Positions 1 to 6,958 of a DNA stretch of 12,644 nucleotides are shown piece after piece. The translations under genes and the position numbers were made by a program. Each line of letters opens with the position of its first letter. Positions within the stretch are counted from its first letter, which is position 1. The stretch spans positions 1 to 12,644 of the forward strand of contig UQOG01000050.1 in NCBI GenBank assembly GCA_900542615.1. Direction: 5' to 3'. The notes below the pieces were generated by a model. It ran no database searches. It saw nothing but the letters and a program-made list of their open reading frames with translations, and was not told the origin of the DNA. The DNA comes from an uncultured Eubacteriales bacterium. GTDB taxonomy: Bacteria > Bacillota > Clostridia > Christensenellales > CAG-138.

Positions 1-205
1 GATCTATGGGGCATGGCACGCGAAACGCTGTCGGAAAGGGGCACGGCGCCGGTTCCACTCCTTGGGCAAAGCCCGGGCCCACGCTCTACGGGCCCGGGCG
101 GAACAGCCCGCCCCGCCGCGGGCTACGGCCTCAGGCCGCCCGCGCCCGCTGGTGCGCGACTATCGCCGCCCGCGCAGGGCCGCCGTGCGCGTAGCACCAG
201 GGGGC
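1..205. other. GC-rich non-coding stretch upstream of bioY
   Basis: No credible gene is visible. The open frames here are GC-driven and have no ribosome binding site. The stretch is full of inverted repeats: a 10-bp hairpin at 71-99, and a CTGGTGC (149-155) / GCACCAG (194-200) pair enclosing TGCGCG (153-158) and CGCGCA (171-176). It may be the 3' end of an upstream intergenic repeat, but the window edge prevents a decision. Confidence 0.5.
71..99. repeat. Perfect 10-bp GC palindrome (hairpin)
   Basis: GCCCGGGCCC (71-80) is perfectly complementary to GGGCCCGGGC (90-99) across a 9-nt loop. No T-run follows on either strand, so it is not a classical terminator. The GCCCGGGCC core recurs in the palindrome at 6546-6566, which suggests a dispersed intergenic element. 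Confidence 0.6.
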
Positions 206-234
206 TTGCCAGCGGGCGGGAAATCCGTTATACT
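206..234 (+). promoter_or_regulatory. Promoter of the bioY-birA operon
   Basis: A -35 TTGCCA (206-211) is followed after exactly 17 nt by a -10 TATACT (229-234). This places the transcription start near 241, inside the BirA operator, about 32 nt before the bioY ATG. The -35 sits in a GGGGCTTGCC context, and the mgtE promoter has the similar context GGGGCTTGCT. Confidence 0.72.
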
Positions 235-235
235 G

Positions 236-270
236 ATTAACAACCAATATTACGAAATGAGGTTTACAAT
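236..270 (+). promoter_or_regulatory. BirA operator (biotin repressor site)
   Basis: The right half GGTTTACAAT (261-270) matches the known BirA half-site. The left half ATTAACAACC (236-245) matches the mirror half-site ATTGTAAACC at 7 of 10 positions. The 15-nt spacer fits the known 15-16 nt spacing. The site covers the predicted transcription start and the bioY ribosome binding site (TGAGGT, 258-263), so biotinoyl-AMP-loaded BirA bound here would block transcription. The next two genes are a biotin transporter and a BirA with a DNA-binding domain, which supports the call. Confidence 0.8.
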
Positions 271-272
271 AT

Positions 273-806
273 ATGCGTCTATCCATTCGCAGCCTGTTGC
301 TGTGCGCCCTGTTTGCCGCCCTGATGGCGGTTTGCTCCCAGCTGTCCATTCCCCTGCCCATGGTGCCCATCAACCTGGCGTTGCTGGCGGCGCTTTTAGG
401 CGGGGCGCTGTTGGGGCCAAAGCTGGGGGCAGCGGCCATTGGGGTCTATGTGCTGGTGGGCTTGATGGGGGTGCCGGTATTCGCATCCTTCGGGGCGGGG
501 CCGGGGACGTTGTTTGGCAAGACCGGCGGGTATATAATAGGATATGTACTGGCGGCCTTTTTGACCGGGCTGCTGGCCGGAAAGGGAAAGGGCTATTGGC
601 GAACCTGCCTGGCCATGGTGGTGGGCACGTTGGCCTGCTATCTGTTTGGTACGGCCTGGTTCATGCAGGTGACCGGCATGGAATTGTGGCTTAGCCTGAC
701 CTACTGTGTGTTGCCCTTCCTGCCCGGGGACGGGTTAAAGATTTTGGCTGCGGCCTGGCTAAGCCGGCGGCTGCGGCCCCATGTGGAGGAGATGTTGGCA
801 AAATGA
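273..806 (+). CDS. bioY: BioY, biotin transporter substrate-binding (S) component
   Basis: This is the integral-membrane S component that captures biotin, either alone or with an energy-coupling factor (ECF) module. The 177-residue product has the normal BioY length and about six hydrophobic segments. BioY hallmarks are visible: the loop with FGKTGGYIIGY (about 81-91) and the PGDGLK motif (151-156) near the C-terminus. The ATG at 273 lies 9 nt after TGAGGT. The gene overlaps birA by 4 nt (ATGA), so the two are co-transcribed and probably translationally coupled. The window holds no biotin synthesis genes and no ECF ATPase or T subunit, so the cell may use a shared ECF module and depend on external biotin; that dependence is inference. 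Confidence 0.95.
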   Translation: MRLSIRSLLLCALFAALMAVCSQLSIPLPMVPINLALLAALLGGALLGPKLGAAAIGVYVLVGLMGVPVFASFGAGPGTLFGKTGGYIIGYVLAAFLTGLLAGKGKGYWRTCLAMVVGTLACYLFGTAWFMQVTGMELWLSLTYCVLPFLPGDGLKILAAAWLSRRLRPHVEEMLAK

Positions 807-1774
807 ACACCAAGGAGCGGATCCTGGCCATATTGGAGGAACACCGGGGTACGGCGGTATCCGGCCAGACGCTGGCCCAGGCTGCGGGGGTGTCCCGCAC
901 GGCGGTATGGAAGGCCATGGAGCAGCTCAGGCAGGATGGGCATCGCATCCAGGGCGCCACCAACCGGGGATATATGCTGGCGCCGGACAGCGGGGTCCTG
1001 TGCCGGGAGACCGTGCTGCCCTATATAACGGCCCAGGTGGCGTTGGTGACCCCTGGGGCGGTGGATTCCACCAACAACGTGGCCAAGCAGCTGGCCCAGC
1101 AGGGGGCGCCCCACGGCACGGCCGTGCTCAGCCATAAGCAGACCGCCGGCCGGGGCCGGATGGGCCGCCGGTTCGAGAGCCCGGAGGGGGGCATATATGT
1201 AAGCATTCTGCTGCGGCCCCAGCTGCCCGCCCAGGAGGGGGTGCGGTTAACCCTGGGGGCCTGCGTAGGGGTTTGCAGGGCCATAGAGCAGGCGGACGGG
1301 CTGCAAGGCCGGATCAAGTGGGTCAACGACGTGTATCTGGAGGGGAAAAAGGTTTGCGGCATCCTCACCGAGGCGGCCACCAGCGTGGAAAACGGGATGC
1401 TGGAGTATGTGATCGTAGGGGTGGGGGTGAACTATATGGAGCCGCCGGAGGGGTTCCCGCCGGCGCTAAAGGATATTGCCGGGAGCCTGTATGGCCCCCA
1501 CCGCGCCCCGCCCTTGCCCCGGAACCGCATGGCCGCCCTGCTGATCGACCAGCTGATGGATTGCCTGGAGCGGCCGCTGGATGCGGATATCCTGGAGGAG
1601 TACCGGCAACGGAGTTTGGTGGTTGGCAAGGAGGTGTTGGTGCTGCGGGGGAGATCCCAGCGGCCTGCCCTGGCGGAGGCCATCCTGGCGGACGGCAGCC
1701 TGCGGGTGCGGTATCCCGACGGCAGCCGGGAGGACCTTTGCAGCGGCGAGGTTTCCATACGGCCCCGGGGATAG
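803..1774 (+). CDS. birA: BirA, bifunctional biotin-protein ligase and biotin operon repressor
   Basis: The enzyme activates biotin with ATP to biotinoyl-AMP and transfers it to a lysine of biotin carboxyl carrier domains. The 323-residue protein has an N-terminal winged helix-turn-helix (about 3-60, including VSRTAVWKAMEQLR), so it is a class II ligase that also represses. The catalytic core carries DSTN (88-91), the nucleotide loop GRGRMGR (116-122), KWVNDV (172-177) with the active-site lysine, GILTE (186-190) and GVGVN (206-210). A small C-terminal domain (about 272-323) follows. The start codon overlaps the bioY stop, with GGAGGA at 785-790 upstream. The operator ahead of bioY makes this an autoregulated operon: low biotin relieves repression of both importer and ligase. 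No frameshift or missing motif is seen. Confidence 0.95.
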   Translation: MNTKERILAILEEHRGTAVSGQTLAQAAGVSRTAVWKAMEQLRQDGHRIQGATNRGYMLAPDSGVLCRETVLPYITAQVALVTPGAVDSTNNVAKQLAQQGAPHGTAVLSHKQTAGRGRMGRRFESPEGGIYVSILLRPQLPAQEGVRLTLGACVGVCRAIEQADGLQGRIKWVNDVYLEGKKVCGILTEAATSVENGMLEYVIVGVGVNYMEPPEGFPPALKDIAGSLYGPHRAPPLPRNRMAALLIDQLMDCLERPLDADILEEYRQRSLVVGKEVLVLRGRSQRPALAEAILADGSLRVRYPDGSREDLCSGEVSIRPRG

Positions 1775-1817
1775 GCGCCGAAGGGGCGATCCGGCCCGAG
1801 TGGCCGGCGGATTGGCG

Positions 1818-1848
1818 GGAGGCCCCAGGGGGCTTCCTTTTTGTTTTT
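1818..1848 (+). terminator. Rho-independent terminator of bioY-birA
   Basis: GGAGGCCC (1818-1825) pairs with GGGCTTCC (1830-1837), with one G-T wobble and loop CAGG. The run TTTTTGTTTTT (1838-1848) follows. It lies 44 nt after the birA stop. Confidence 0.8.
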
Positions 1849-1917
1849 GGGGCCGGCCTTTAAGCAGGGTTTGCCATAAGGCTTGCAATTCTTACACTAC
1901 TTTTTTTTACAAGGGTG

Positions 1918-1931
1918 TGATAAAATATAAT
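1918..1931 (+). promoter_or_regulatory. Candidate promoter region of the symporter gene
   Basis: Two overlapping -10 candidates are present: an extended -10 TGATAAAAT (1918-1926) and a perfect TATAAT (1926-1931). Neither has a good -35 at 16-18 nt; only a T-tract lies there. The leader that follows contains CATTCC (1934-1939) paired with GGAATG (1965-1970) around a GGCC/GGCC inner stem. The gene's AAAGGAG (1993-1999) lies 10 nt before its ATG. Confidence 0.45.
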
Positions 1932-2009
1932 AACATTCCATTCACCCGGCCGCCTGTGGCCAGAGGAATGGGCCATTATCATCATCATCTGTAAAGGAGC
2001 GTAAAACGA

Positions 2010-3269
2010 ATGGAAACCAAAAAAGCATCCCTCTGGAAAAGCTATCGCTTCCCGCTGTTGCTCATCGGCTCCATTGTTGTTGGCTGCCTGCTGGGCTGGG
2101 CTATGGGGGAGAAGGCCACCGTCCTAAAACCCTTTGGCCAGATCTTCCTGAACCTGATGTTCACCGTGGTGGTGCCCCTGGTGTTCACCAGCGTGGTCAC
2201 CGCCGTGGGCTCCATGGTGAACCTGAAACGCCTGGGCAAGATCCTGGGGAACATGCTGCTGGTGTTCGTGGTCACCGGCCTGATCGCCGGCATCATCATC
2301 ATCGCCGTGGTGAATATTTGGCCCCCGGCCCAGAATGTTTCCTTGGATATGTCTGGGGATGGCGGCTTTGAAGAGGTGGTATTGGCGGACGCCATTGTAA
2401 ACGGCATCACCGTTAACGATTTCTCCGGCCTCCTTTCCCGGAATAATATGCTGCCCCTGATCATTTTCTCCATCCTCTTCGGCATCGGCCTGAGTATGTG
2501 CGGCGGCCAGGATAGCGCCGTGGGTAAGGTCATCGCTAACCTGAACGATATCATGATGAAGCTGGTGAAGATCATCATGTATTATGCCCCCATCGGCCTG
2601 GCCGCCTATTTCGCCAGCCTGGTGGGCGAGTTCGGACCCCAGCTCCTGGGAGACTATGCCCGGGCCATGGTCATTTACTATCCCATTTGTTTCCTGTACC
2701 TATTTATCATGTTCCCCTTGTACGCCTATTTTGCCGGCGGCAAGCTGGGCGTAAGGCGCATGTTCTCCAACATCGCCGCTCCCGCTCTCACGGCCTTTGC
2801 CACCGGCAGCTCCATCGCCACCATCCCCGTTAACCTGGAAGCCTGCGAAAAAATCGGCGTCAAACGGGATGTGAGCGAGATCGTGGTGCCCATCGGCGCC
2901 ACCATGCATATGGACGGTTCCGTGCTTTCCGCCATTTTGAAGATCTCCTTCCTGTTCGGCATCTTCAACATGGAGTTCACCGGCATCGGCACCTATCTTA
3001 CCGCCATCTGCGTGGCTGTGCTTTCCGGCGTGGCCATGAGCGGTATCCCTGGCGGCGGCCTCATCGGCGAAATGCTCATCGTCAGCCTCTACGGCTTCCC
3101 CCCCGAAGCCTTCCCCATTATCGCCATGATCGGCTTCCTGGTGGACCCCCCTGCCACCATGATCAACTCCAGCGGCGATACCATTGCCGGCATGTTGGTC
3201 ACCCGCATCGTGGAGGGCAAGGGCTGGATGGAAAAACGCCAGGCAGCACAGGACCCCATATCCCAATAA
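2010..3269 (+). CDS. DAACS-family sodium-coupled amino acid/dicarboxylate symporter
   Basis: This is a multi-pass membrane symporter of the glutamate-transporter (GltPh-like) fold, 419 residues, which is normal for the family. Visible landmarks are the N-terminal transmembrane helices (about 14-105), hairpin-1 serine-rich motif ATGSSIATIP (264-273), helix-7 motif PIGATMHMDGS (294-304, where the usual NMDG is HMDG), hairpin-2 GIPGGGL (345-351), and helix-8 DPPATMINSSGD (379-390). Lined up on GltPh helix 8, D379, T383, N386 and D390 match the conserved Asp, Thr, Asn and Asp. The arginine that binds the side-chain carboxylate of Glu/Asp is replaced by Ala382. The substrate is therefore probably not glutamate or aspartate; a neutral amino acid is more likely (inference). 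The gene stands alone between its own promoter region and terminator. Confidence 0.9.
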   Translation: METKKASLWKSYRFPLLLIGSIVVGCLLGWAMGEKATVLKPFGQIFLNLMFTVVVPLVFTSVVTAVGSMVNLKRLGKILGNMLLVFVVTGLIAGIIIIAVVNIWPPAQNVSLDMSGDGGFEEVVLADAIVNGITVNDFSGLLSRNNMLPLIIFSILFGIGLSMCGGQDSAVGKVIANLNDIMMKLVKIIMYYAPIGLAAYFASLVGEFGPQLLGDYARAMVIYYPICFLYLFIMFPLYAYFAGGKLGVRRMFSNIAAPALTAFATGSSIATIPVNLEACEKIGVKRDVSEIVVPIGATMHMDGSVLSAILKISFLFGIFNMEFTGIGTYLTAICVAVLSGVAMSGIPGGGLIGEMLIVSLYGFPPEAFPIIAMIGFLVDPPATMINSSGDTIAGMLVTRIVEGKGWMEKRQAAQDPISQ

Positions 3270-3288
3270 CCCGATCCCTCCCCTTTGG

Positions 3289-3315
3289 AAAAAAGTGGCT
3301 CCGGCCACTTTTTTT
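3289..3315. terminator. Terminator of the symporter gene
   Basis: GTGGC (3295-3299) and GCCAC (3304-3308) form a stem around TCCG. A6 precedes it (3289-3294) and T7 follows (3309-3315). The A-tract/T-tract symmetry would let it work in both directions, but the serving gene is the one ending at 3269. Confidence 0.85.
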
Positions 3316-3339
3316 CTTGCAAAAGCCTGGCCAAGGGGC

Positions 3340-3369
3340 TTGCTTTCCCGCTGCAAAACGGGTTACAAT
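3340..3369 (+). promoter_or_regulatory. Promoter of the mgtE leader and gene
   Basis: A -35-like TTGCTT (3340-3345) and a -10 TACAAT (3364-3369) are separated by 18 nt. Transcription would start near 3376 and give a leader of about 150 nt before mgtE. Confidence 0.6.
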
Positions 3370-3379
3370 AAATACGTAT

Positions 3380-3507
3380 GGCAAGGTGAAACTTGCCGAT
3401 TCTTTGAGAAAGGAGAACTTCATGGACGCCGGACCATGTGGCAGTAGTCGCCACAAAGCTTTGAATTACATATGGGAACGGCGTACCCCGATCTTGGCGC
3501 GCCGTTC
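3380..3507 (+). promoter_or_regulatory. Structured mgtE leader with alternative helices
   Basis: The leader starts with a clean hairpin, GGCAAG (3380-3385) / CTTGCC (3392-3397), loop GTGAAA. Further on is TGTGGC (3437-3442) / GCCACA (3450-3455). Two long helices compete for the same strand. GGACGCC (3424-3430) can pair with GGCGT-A-CC (3480-3487, one bulged A), whereas GAACGGCG (3476-3483) pairs perfectly with CGCCGTTC (3500-3507). The second helix ends directly before the mgtE Shine-Dalgarno. I do not recognise the conserved core of the M-box magnesium riboswitch here. A regulatory role is inferred from structure and position only. Confidence 0.4.
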
Positions 3508-3511
3508 GTAA
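3422..3511 (+). CDS. Putative 29-residue leader peptide upstream of mgtE
   Basis: The ATG at 3422 lies 6 nt after a textbook AAAGGAG (3409-3415), a better ribosome site than that of mgtE itself. The ORF runs 29 codons; the peptide starts MDAGPCGSSRHK, is rich in Arg, and ends ILARRS. Its TAA (3509-3511) abuts the mgtE Shine-Dalgarno AAGGAG (3511-3516). A ribosome finishing here would disrupt the 3476-3507 helix and could hand over to mgtE. It has no signal peptide and no proline/acidic run like that of MgtL. I know no family for it. It could instead be incidental coding inside a structured RNA. Confidence 0.42.
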   Translation: MDAGPCGSSRHKALNYIWERRTPILARRS

Positions 3512-3527
3512 AGGAGACGTGTTTTTT

Positions 3528-4865
3528 ATGATCGAACAAGTTCTTCAGTACCTGCGGGAACGCAAATATGCCCAGGTAAAGGCCGCTGCCTTGAACATGC
3601 ACTATGCGGATATCGCAGAGGTCTTTGCCCGCTTGGACGATGATGGCGACCGGGAAAGCGCCCTGCTCTTCTTCCGGCTGCTGCCCAAGGAGCTGGCTGC
3701 CGAAACCTTCGCCTACATGGAGCCGGATGTGCAGGAGCATATCCTTAGCGCCATCACCGACCGGGAGCTCCGCTTCATCCTGGACGACCTCTATCTGGAC
3801 GACTATGTGGACCTGGTGGAGGAGATGCCCGCCAACGTGGTCAAGCGCGTGCTGCGCAATTCCAGCGGCGAAAACCGTAAGCTGATCAACCAGTACCTCC
3901 AATATCCCGAGGACTCGGCTGGCAGCATCATGACCAATGAGTACGTCTATTTCAAGCAGAGCCTTACCGTGCGCCAGGCCATTGAAAATATCCGCAAAAC
4001 CGGCATCGATAAGGAAACCATCAATACCTGCTATGTGATAGACAACGAGCACCATCTGGATGGGGTGGTGGGCCTAAGGGAGCTGATTCTGGCGGACCCG
4101 GATACCGTGGTTGGGGATATCATGCGCACCCACATCATCTGCGTCCATACCCATGACGACCAGGAAGAGGTCGCCTTGATGTTTTCCAAATATGATATGC
4201 TTTCCATGCCCGTGGTGGATAACGAAAATCGCTTGGTGGGCATCATCACCATCGATGACGTGATCGACGTTATGGCCGATGAAGCCACCGAGGATATGGA
4301 AAAAATGGCCGCTATCACCCCCAGCGATAAGTCCTACCTGCGTACCGGGGTCTTTGAAACCTGGAAAAGCCGTATCCCCTGGCTGCTCCTGCTCATGGTT
4401 TCCGCCACCTTTACCAGCATGATCCTCATGCGCTTTGAGCAGGCCCTGTCCACCGCCCTCATCGCCTTTATCCCCATGCTCATGGATACCGGCGGCAACT
4501 CCGGCAGCCAAAGCTCCGTCACCGTGGTGCGCAGCATCTCCCTGGGGGATGTGGAATTTCGCGATTTACCTCGGGTGCTTTGGAAGGAGATCCGCGTGGC
4601 TCTCTTATGCGGCATTACCCTGGCTGTATGCAACTTCGCAAAACTCCTCTTCTTCGACCGGGTGGGCGTGCCTGTGGCTACGGTGGTGTGCTGTACCCTG
4701 ATTTGCACCGTTCTCTTCGCCAAAATCGTGGGCTGCTCCCTGCCCATGCTGGCCAAACGCCTGGGCTTTGACCCCGCCGTCATGGCCAGCCCCTTTATCA
4801 CCACCATTGTGGACGCCGCTTCCCTGCTGATCTACGTCCGTATCTCCATGTCCCTGCTGGTGTAA
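3528..4865 (+). CDS. mgtE: MgtE-family magnesium transporter
   Basis: This is a magnesium channel/transporter of the inner membrane whose cytosolic domains sense Mg2+. From the ATG at 3528 it has 445 residues, the usual MgtE length. Domains in order are an N-terminal superhelical MgtE_N domain (about 3-125), two CBS domains (about 131-190 and 195-255), and a five-helix membrane domain (about 284-443). The family pore signature PMLMDTGGNSGSQ is at 316-328. D428 in TTIVDAASLL is the conserved helix-5 aspartate of the ion path. An upstream GTG at 3519 would add three residues but lies only 2 nt from the Shine-Dalgarno AAGGAG (3511-3516); the ATG, 11 nt away, is preferred. The gene is monocistronic apart from the leader ORF, and control probably acts through the leader. 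Confidence 0.95.
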   Translation: MIEQVLQYLRERKYAQVKAAALNMHYADIAEVFARLDDDGDRESALLFFRLLPKELAAETFAYMEPDVQEHILSAITDRELRFILDDLYLDDYVDLVEEMPANVVKRVLRNSSGENRKLINQYLQYPEDSAGSIMTNEYVYFKQSLTVRQAIENIRKTGIDKETINTCYVIDNEHHLDGVVGLRELILADPDTVVGDIMRTHIICVHTHDDQEEVALMFSKYDMLSMPVVDNENRLVGIITIDDVIDVMADEATEDMEKMAAITPSDKSYLRTGVFETWKSRIPWLLLLMVSATFTSMILMRFEQALSTALIAFIPMLMDTGGNSGSQSSVTVVRSISLGDVEFRDLPRVLWKEIRVALLCGITLAVCNFAKLLFFDRVGVPVATVVCCTLICTVLFAKIVGCSLPMLAKRLGFDPAVMASPFITTIVDAASLLIYVRISMSLLV

Positions 4866-4882
4866 GCATCCCTTGTTCCTTT

Positions 4883-4906
4883 GCCGCCTTCGGGCGGCTT
4901 TTCTTT
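4883..4906 (+). terminator. Terminator of mgtE
   Basis: GCCGCC (4883-4888), tetraloop TTCG, GGCGGC (4893-4898), then TTTTCTTT. It starts 18 nt after the mgtE stop. Confidence 0.9.
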
Positions 4907-5080
4907 GCGCTTGCCCTGGGTCTTTCGGAGGGGCTGTAGCCGCCCCCCCCTTCCATCCCTTCTTTCTTTTTTTAAGAAGGAATATGGTTCCGCCCCCCCT
5001 CCCGCAAACGCCTGCCCCCGCCCCTTGGTACATATAGAAACAAACGTTCTATTTTGTGCAGGCCCAGCCTTTTTTCCGGC

Positions 5081-5111
5081 AAAAGAAAAAGCCCCCGAAT
5101 CCGGGGGCTTT
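5081..5111 (-). terminator. Terminator of the anchored surface-protein gene
   Basis: AAAGCCCCCG (5088-5097) pairs perfectly with CGGGGGCTTT (5102-5111), loop AATC. Read on the minus strand the stem is followed by TTTTTCTTTT (complement of 5081-5090), so it serves the gene ending at 5229. Confidence 0.85.
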
Positions 5112-5228
5112 CCCTTGCGAAAAAAACTGCACTTGCAACAGCTTTTCTGAAAGGATGCTAAAACCGTGAGCCCGATGTGGTTTGTTTCGCCAGGGCGGCG
5201 AACCGCCCCGGCTTACAGGTGGGTGTAA

Positions 5229-6218
5229 TTACGCGTTGACCTTCCGTACGGCCACGGCAGCGGCAACCACGGCAACCATGATCATGGCGAAGCCGATCAC
5301 GCTGGCGTTGTCACCGGTCTTGGGGATGGACACGGTGGGGTCAAGGATGATGGGGGTGCTGTTGGCGTTCCAGGTTACGGAATCTTCTACCTTGTAGTTG
5401 AAGCCGAAAGCAGCCAGCAGGTTGTCATCGGTCATGTACATTTCCTTGTTGTTGATGGCAGTTTCGATAGCCTGAGCATCGCCATTGTTCAGCCAACGAT
5501 AGAGCTCAAAGAGCTTGTTGTCGTTGCGAGAATAGATCTGAGCCTTGGTTACCAGGCTGTCGCCGTTGAGATAGAAGTCAACGATGCGGGTATCATCATC
5601 TGCCAAGAAGCCGATGGCATTTAAACCCTTATTGAAGAATACCTTGAAGCCGCCAACGGAGAGAGTATTAGTAGGAGAGGTATAGGTCGTCCAGAGGTCA
5701 GGCTTGGAAGTAACCTTCGCAGAAACCTTAGCAGTAGCGGTGTCCAGGCAACGAGCCGCAAAGACGGGGGTCTCAGCGGTGTGGTTCATGCCGAGCTTAT
5801 TCTGCTTGAACTGCTCGATGGAATAGAAGGCATACTGGCCATTGATTTTGCCATAGTAGTAGATACCAGCGGAAGAGTTAGCAAGGGAGGTAGCGGGCAT
5901 ATCCTCAACACCATCCAGAGCGGTGATGGAAACGGAAACCTTAGCGTTCTGGCGGACTTTGTTGTCAGCAGCCAGATCGGGAACTACCAGCTTGATGGCA
6001 TAGTATACATCCGCGCCGTTGACAGCGGTAGCCGCATCGTCAGCATTGAAGTAGGAAGAGCCCAGTTCGCCGGTGGAGCGGGTGAACTTGATAACGTCTA
6101 CGGAATAGCCGAAGGACTCAGAGGGAGCAGCGGGCTTGGACCAATTGAAAGCGCCAGCAACGGACGCAATGCTCAGAACCATGACCACCGCGAGAGCGAT
6201 AGCAAAAATCTTCTTCAT
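5229..6218 (-). CDS. Sortase-anchored surface protein of unknown function
   Basis: The 329-residue product has a Sec signal peptide (1-23, cleavage likely after AGA). A mostly beta-looking extracellular region follows (about 24-295). The C-terminal sorting signal is IPKTGD (298-303), a hydrophobic helix (about 306-324) and a short RKVNA tail. Sortase should cleave within the LPXTG-like motif and link it to the cell wall; no sortase gene is in the window. The start is ATG 6218, with AAAGGGA 8 nt upstream; a TTG at 6236 would place that ribosome site inside the gene. It is clearly paralogous to the 7115-8041 product (FGYSVDVIK 36-44, NGADVYYAIKL 67-77, RCLDT 156-160, MTDDNLLAAFGF 262-273, TWNANSTP 282-289). 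Its base composition is visibly less GC-rich than its neighbours, which could reflect high expression or transfer. I do not recognise a named domain. Confidence 0.88.
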   Translation of the reverse strand: MKKIFAIALAVVMVLSIASVAGAFNWSKPAAPSESFGYSVDVIKFTRSTGELGSSYFNADDAATAVNGADVYYAIKLVVPDLAADNKVRQNAKVSVSITALDGVEDMPATSLANSSAGIYYYGKINGQYAFYSIEQFKQNKLGMNHTAETPVFAARCLDTATAKVSAKVTSKPDLWTTYTSPTNTLSVGGFKVFFNKGLNAIGFLADDDTRIVDFYLNGDSLVTKAQIYSRNDNKLFELYRWLNNGDAQAIETAINNKEMYMTDDNLLAAFGFNYKVEDSVTWNANSTPIILDPTVSIPKTGDNASVIGFAMIMVAVVAAAVAVRKVNA

Positions 6219-6285
6219 TGTAATTGTCCCTTTCAAAAAGTATTTGTGTTTTGCAAGTTTGGCTCACTCGCTTTAGCACGCTCTT

Positions 6286-6314
6286 AGTTTATTACGAAAT
6301 GTTACAAAAAGCAA
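6286..6314 (-). promoter_or_regulatory. Candidate promoter of the anchored surface-protein gene
   Basis: On the minus strand, TTGCTT (6309-6314) and TAAACT (6286-6291) are 17 nt apart. The start would be near 6279, giving a leader of about 60 nt. The -35 is the same TTGCTT hexamer as in the mgtE promoter. Confidence 0.5.
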
Positions 6315-6501
6315 AGAGCGTATGAAATACTTTTGTAAGAAGTCGGAACACTTCTGGAACGAGGCACAAAGTCGTAGACAAGTTTTTAATTCGCTCTATA
6401 TGGACATCTGTATGGCCCATATGCTAAAATCAATACAAATGCATGGTAATATGCCCCGGAATCATAAGGGCAACGCGGGGAGCAGCGCCGGGGGGGGCGG
6501 C

Positions 6502-6540
6502 GTTTGGCGGCCGGGGGGCATGGCCCCCGGCCAGCCAAAC
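6502..6540. repeat. Long imperfect palindrome, 16-bp stem
   Basis: The left arm 6502-6517 (starts GTTTGGCGGCC) pairs with 6524-6540 (ends GGCCAGCCAAAC), with a single bulged A at 6533 and loop GCATGG. It is the largest hairpin in the cluster. No T-run adjoins it, so it is not a standard terminator. Confidence 0.65.
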
Positions 6541-6545
6541 AGGAA

Positions 6546-6566
6546 GCCCGGGCCGGAGGCCCGGGC
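6546..6566. repeat. Perfect 9-bp palindrome
   Basis: GCCCGGGCC (6546-6554) pairs with GGCCCGGGC (6558-6566) around GGA. It shares its core with the palindrome at 71-99. Confidence 0.6.
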
Positions 6567-6570
6567 TTGG

Positions 6571-6587
6571 GGGACGCGAAGCGTCCC
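6571..6587. repeat. Small 7-bp hairpin
   Basis: GGGACGC (6571-6577) pairs with GCGTCCC (6581-6587) around a GAA loop, directly after the previous palindrome. Confidence 0.5.
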
Positions 6588-6931
6588 GCCGCCCCCCCGC
6601 GGGAGGCCAGGGGGAGCAGGGAGGCCGGGGCGGGGCGGAAGGCCGCCTCCAAAACCAGCGGCGCAAGTCCCAGGGGGGGCCGTGGGGGGTGGCCCGTCTG
6701 GGCAGAAAAGGAAAAGAGCGGCTTTGCGGGCCATTTTTTACGTTAGGGGATGAAGCCAGGGGGGCGGAAGGGAGAAAGCGCAGGAAGCGAGGCCGGCGAT
6801 AAAGAAAAATGGCCCGCACGGCCGCCGGGAGCGCAGCCGGCGGGGGAGCCGGGTCAGGATGGGCGGTGGGGCCCGGAGGAGGGGGCGCAAAAGCCGGGAG
6901 ACGAGATAAGGGCTGTTTTTTTTGCGGGGTA

Positions 6932-6951
6932 CCAGGGGCAGCCGCCCCTGG
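6932..6951. repeat. Perfect 8-bp palindrome, CCAGGGGC type
   Basis: CCAGGGGC (6932-6939), loop AGCC, GCCCCTGG (6944-6951). It forms a tandem with the next hairpin, which has the same CAGGGGC core. Confidence 0.6.
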
Positions 6952-6958
6952 CCGGGAG

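Larger units (their letters stand above)
4866..5228. other. Convergent intergenic region after mgtE
   Basis: Apart from the two terminators listed separately, this 363-nt stretch shows only pyrimidine-rich sequence. It also holds a weak inverted repeat, CCTTCTT (4958-4964) / AAGAAGG (4974-4980). No gene with a ribosome site was found on either strand. Confidence 0.6.

Noticed and set aside
62..694. 210-residue open frame overlapping bioY
   Set aside because: It lies in another frame of bioY, has no ribosome site, and gives a low-complexity Arg/Gly/Ala product. The bioY frame has clear family motifs.
3519..3527. GTG start adding three residues to MgtE
   Set aside because: It lies only 2 nt from the Shine-Dalgarno. 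The ATG at 3528 has workable spacing and gives a normal MgtE N-terminus.
3380..3528. M-box magnesium riboswitch upstream of mgtE
   Set aside because: The characteristic conserved core sequences could not be found, and the leader contains a translated-looking small ORF instead.
5034..5056. LexA-box-like GAAAC...GTTC sequence
   Set aside because: The left half deviates from GAAC at the correct spacing, and no gene starts nearby; the flanking genes converge here.
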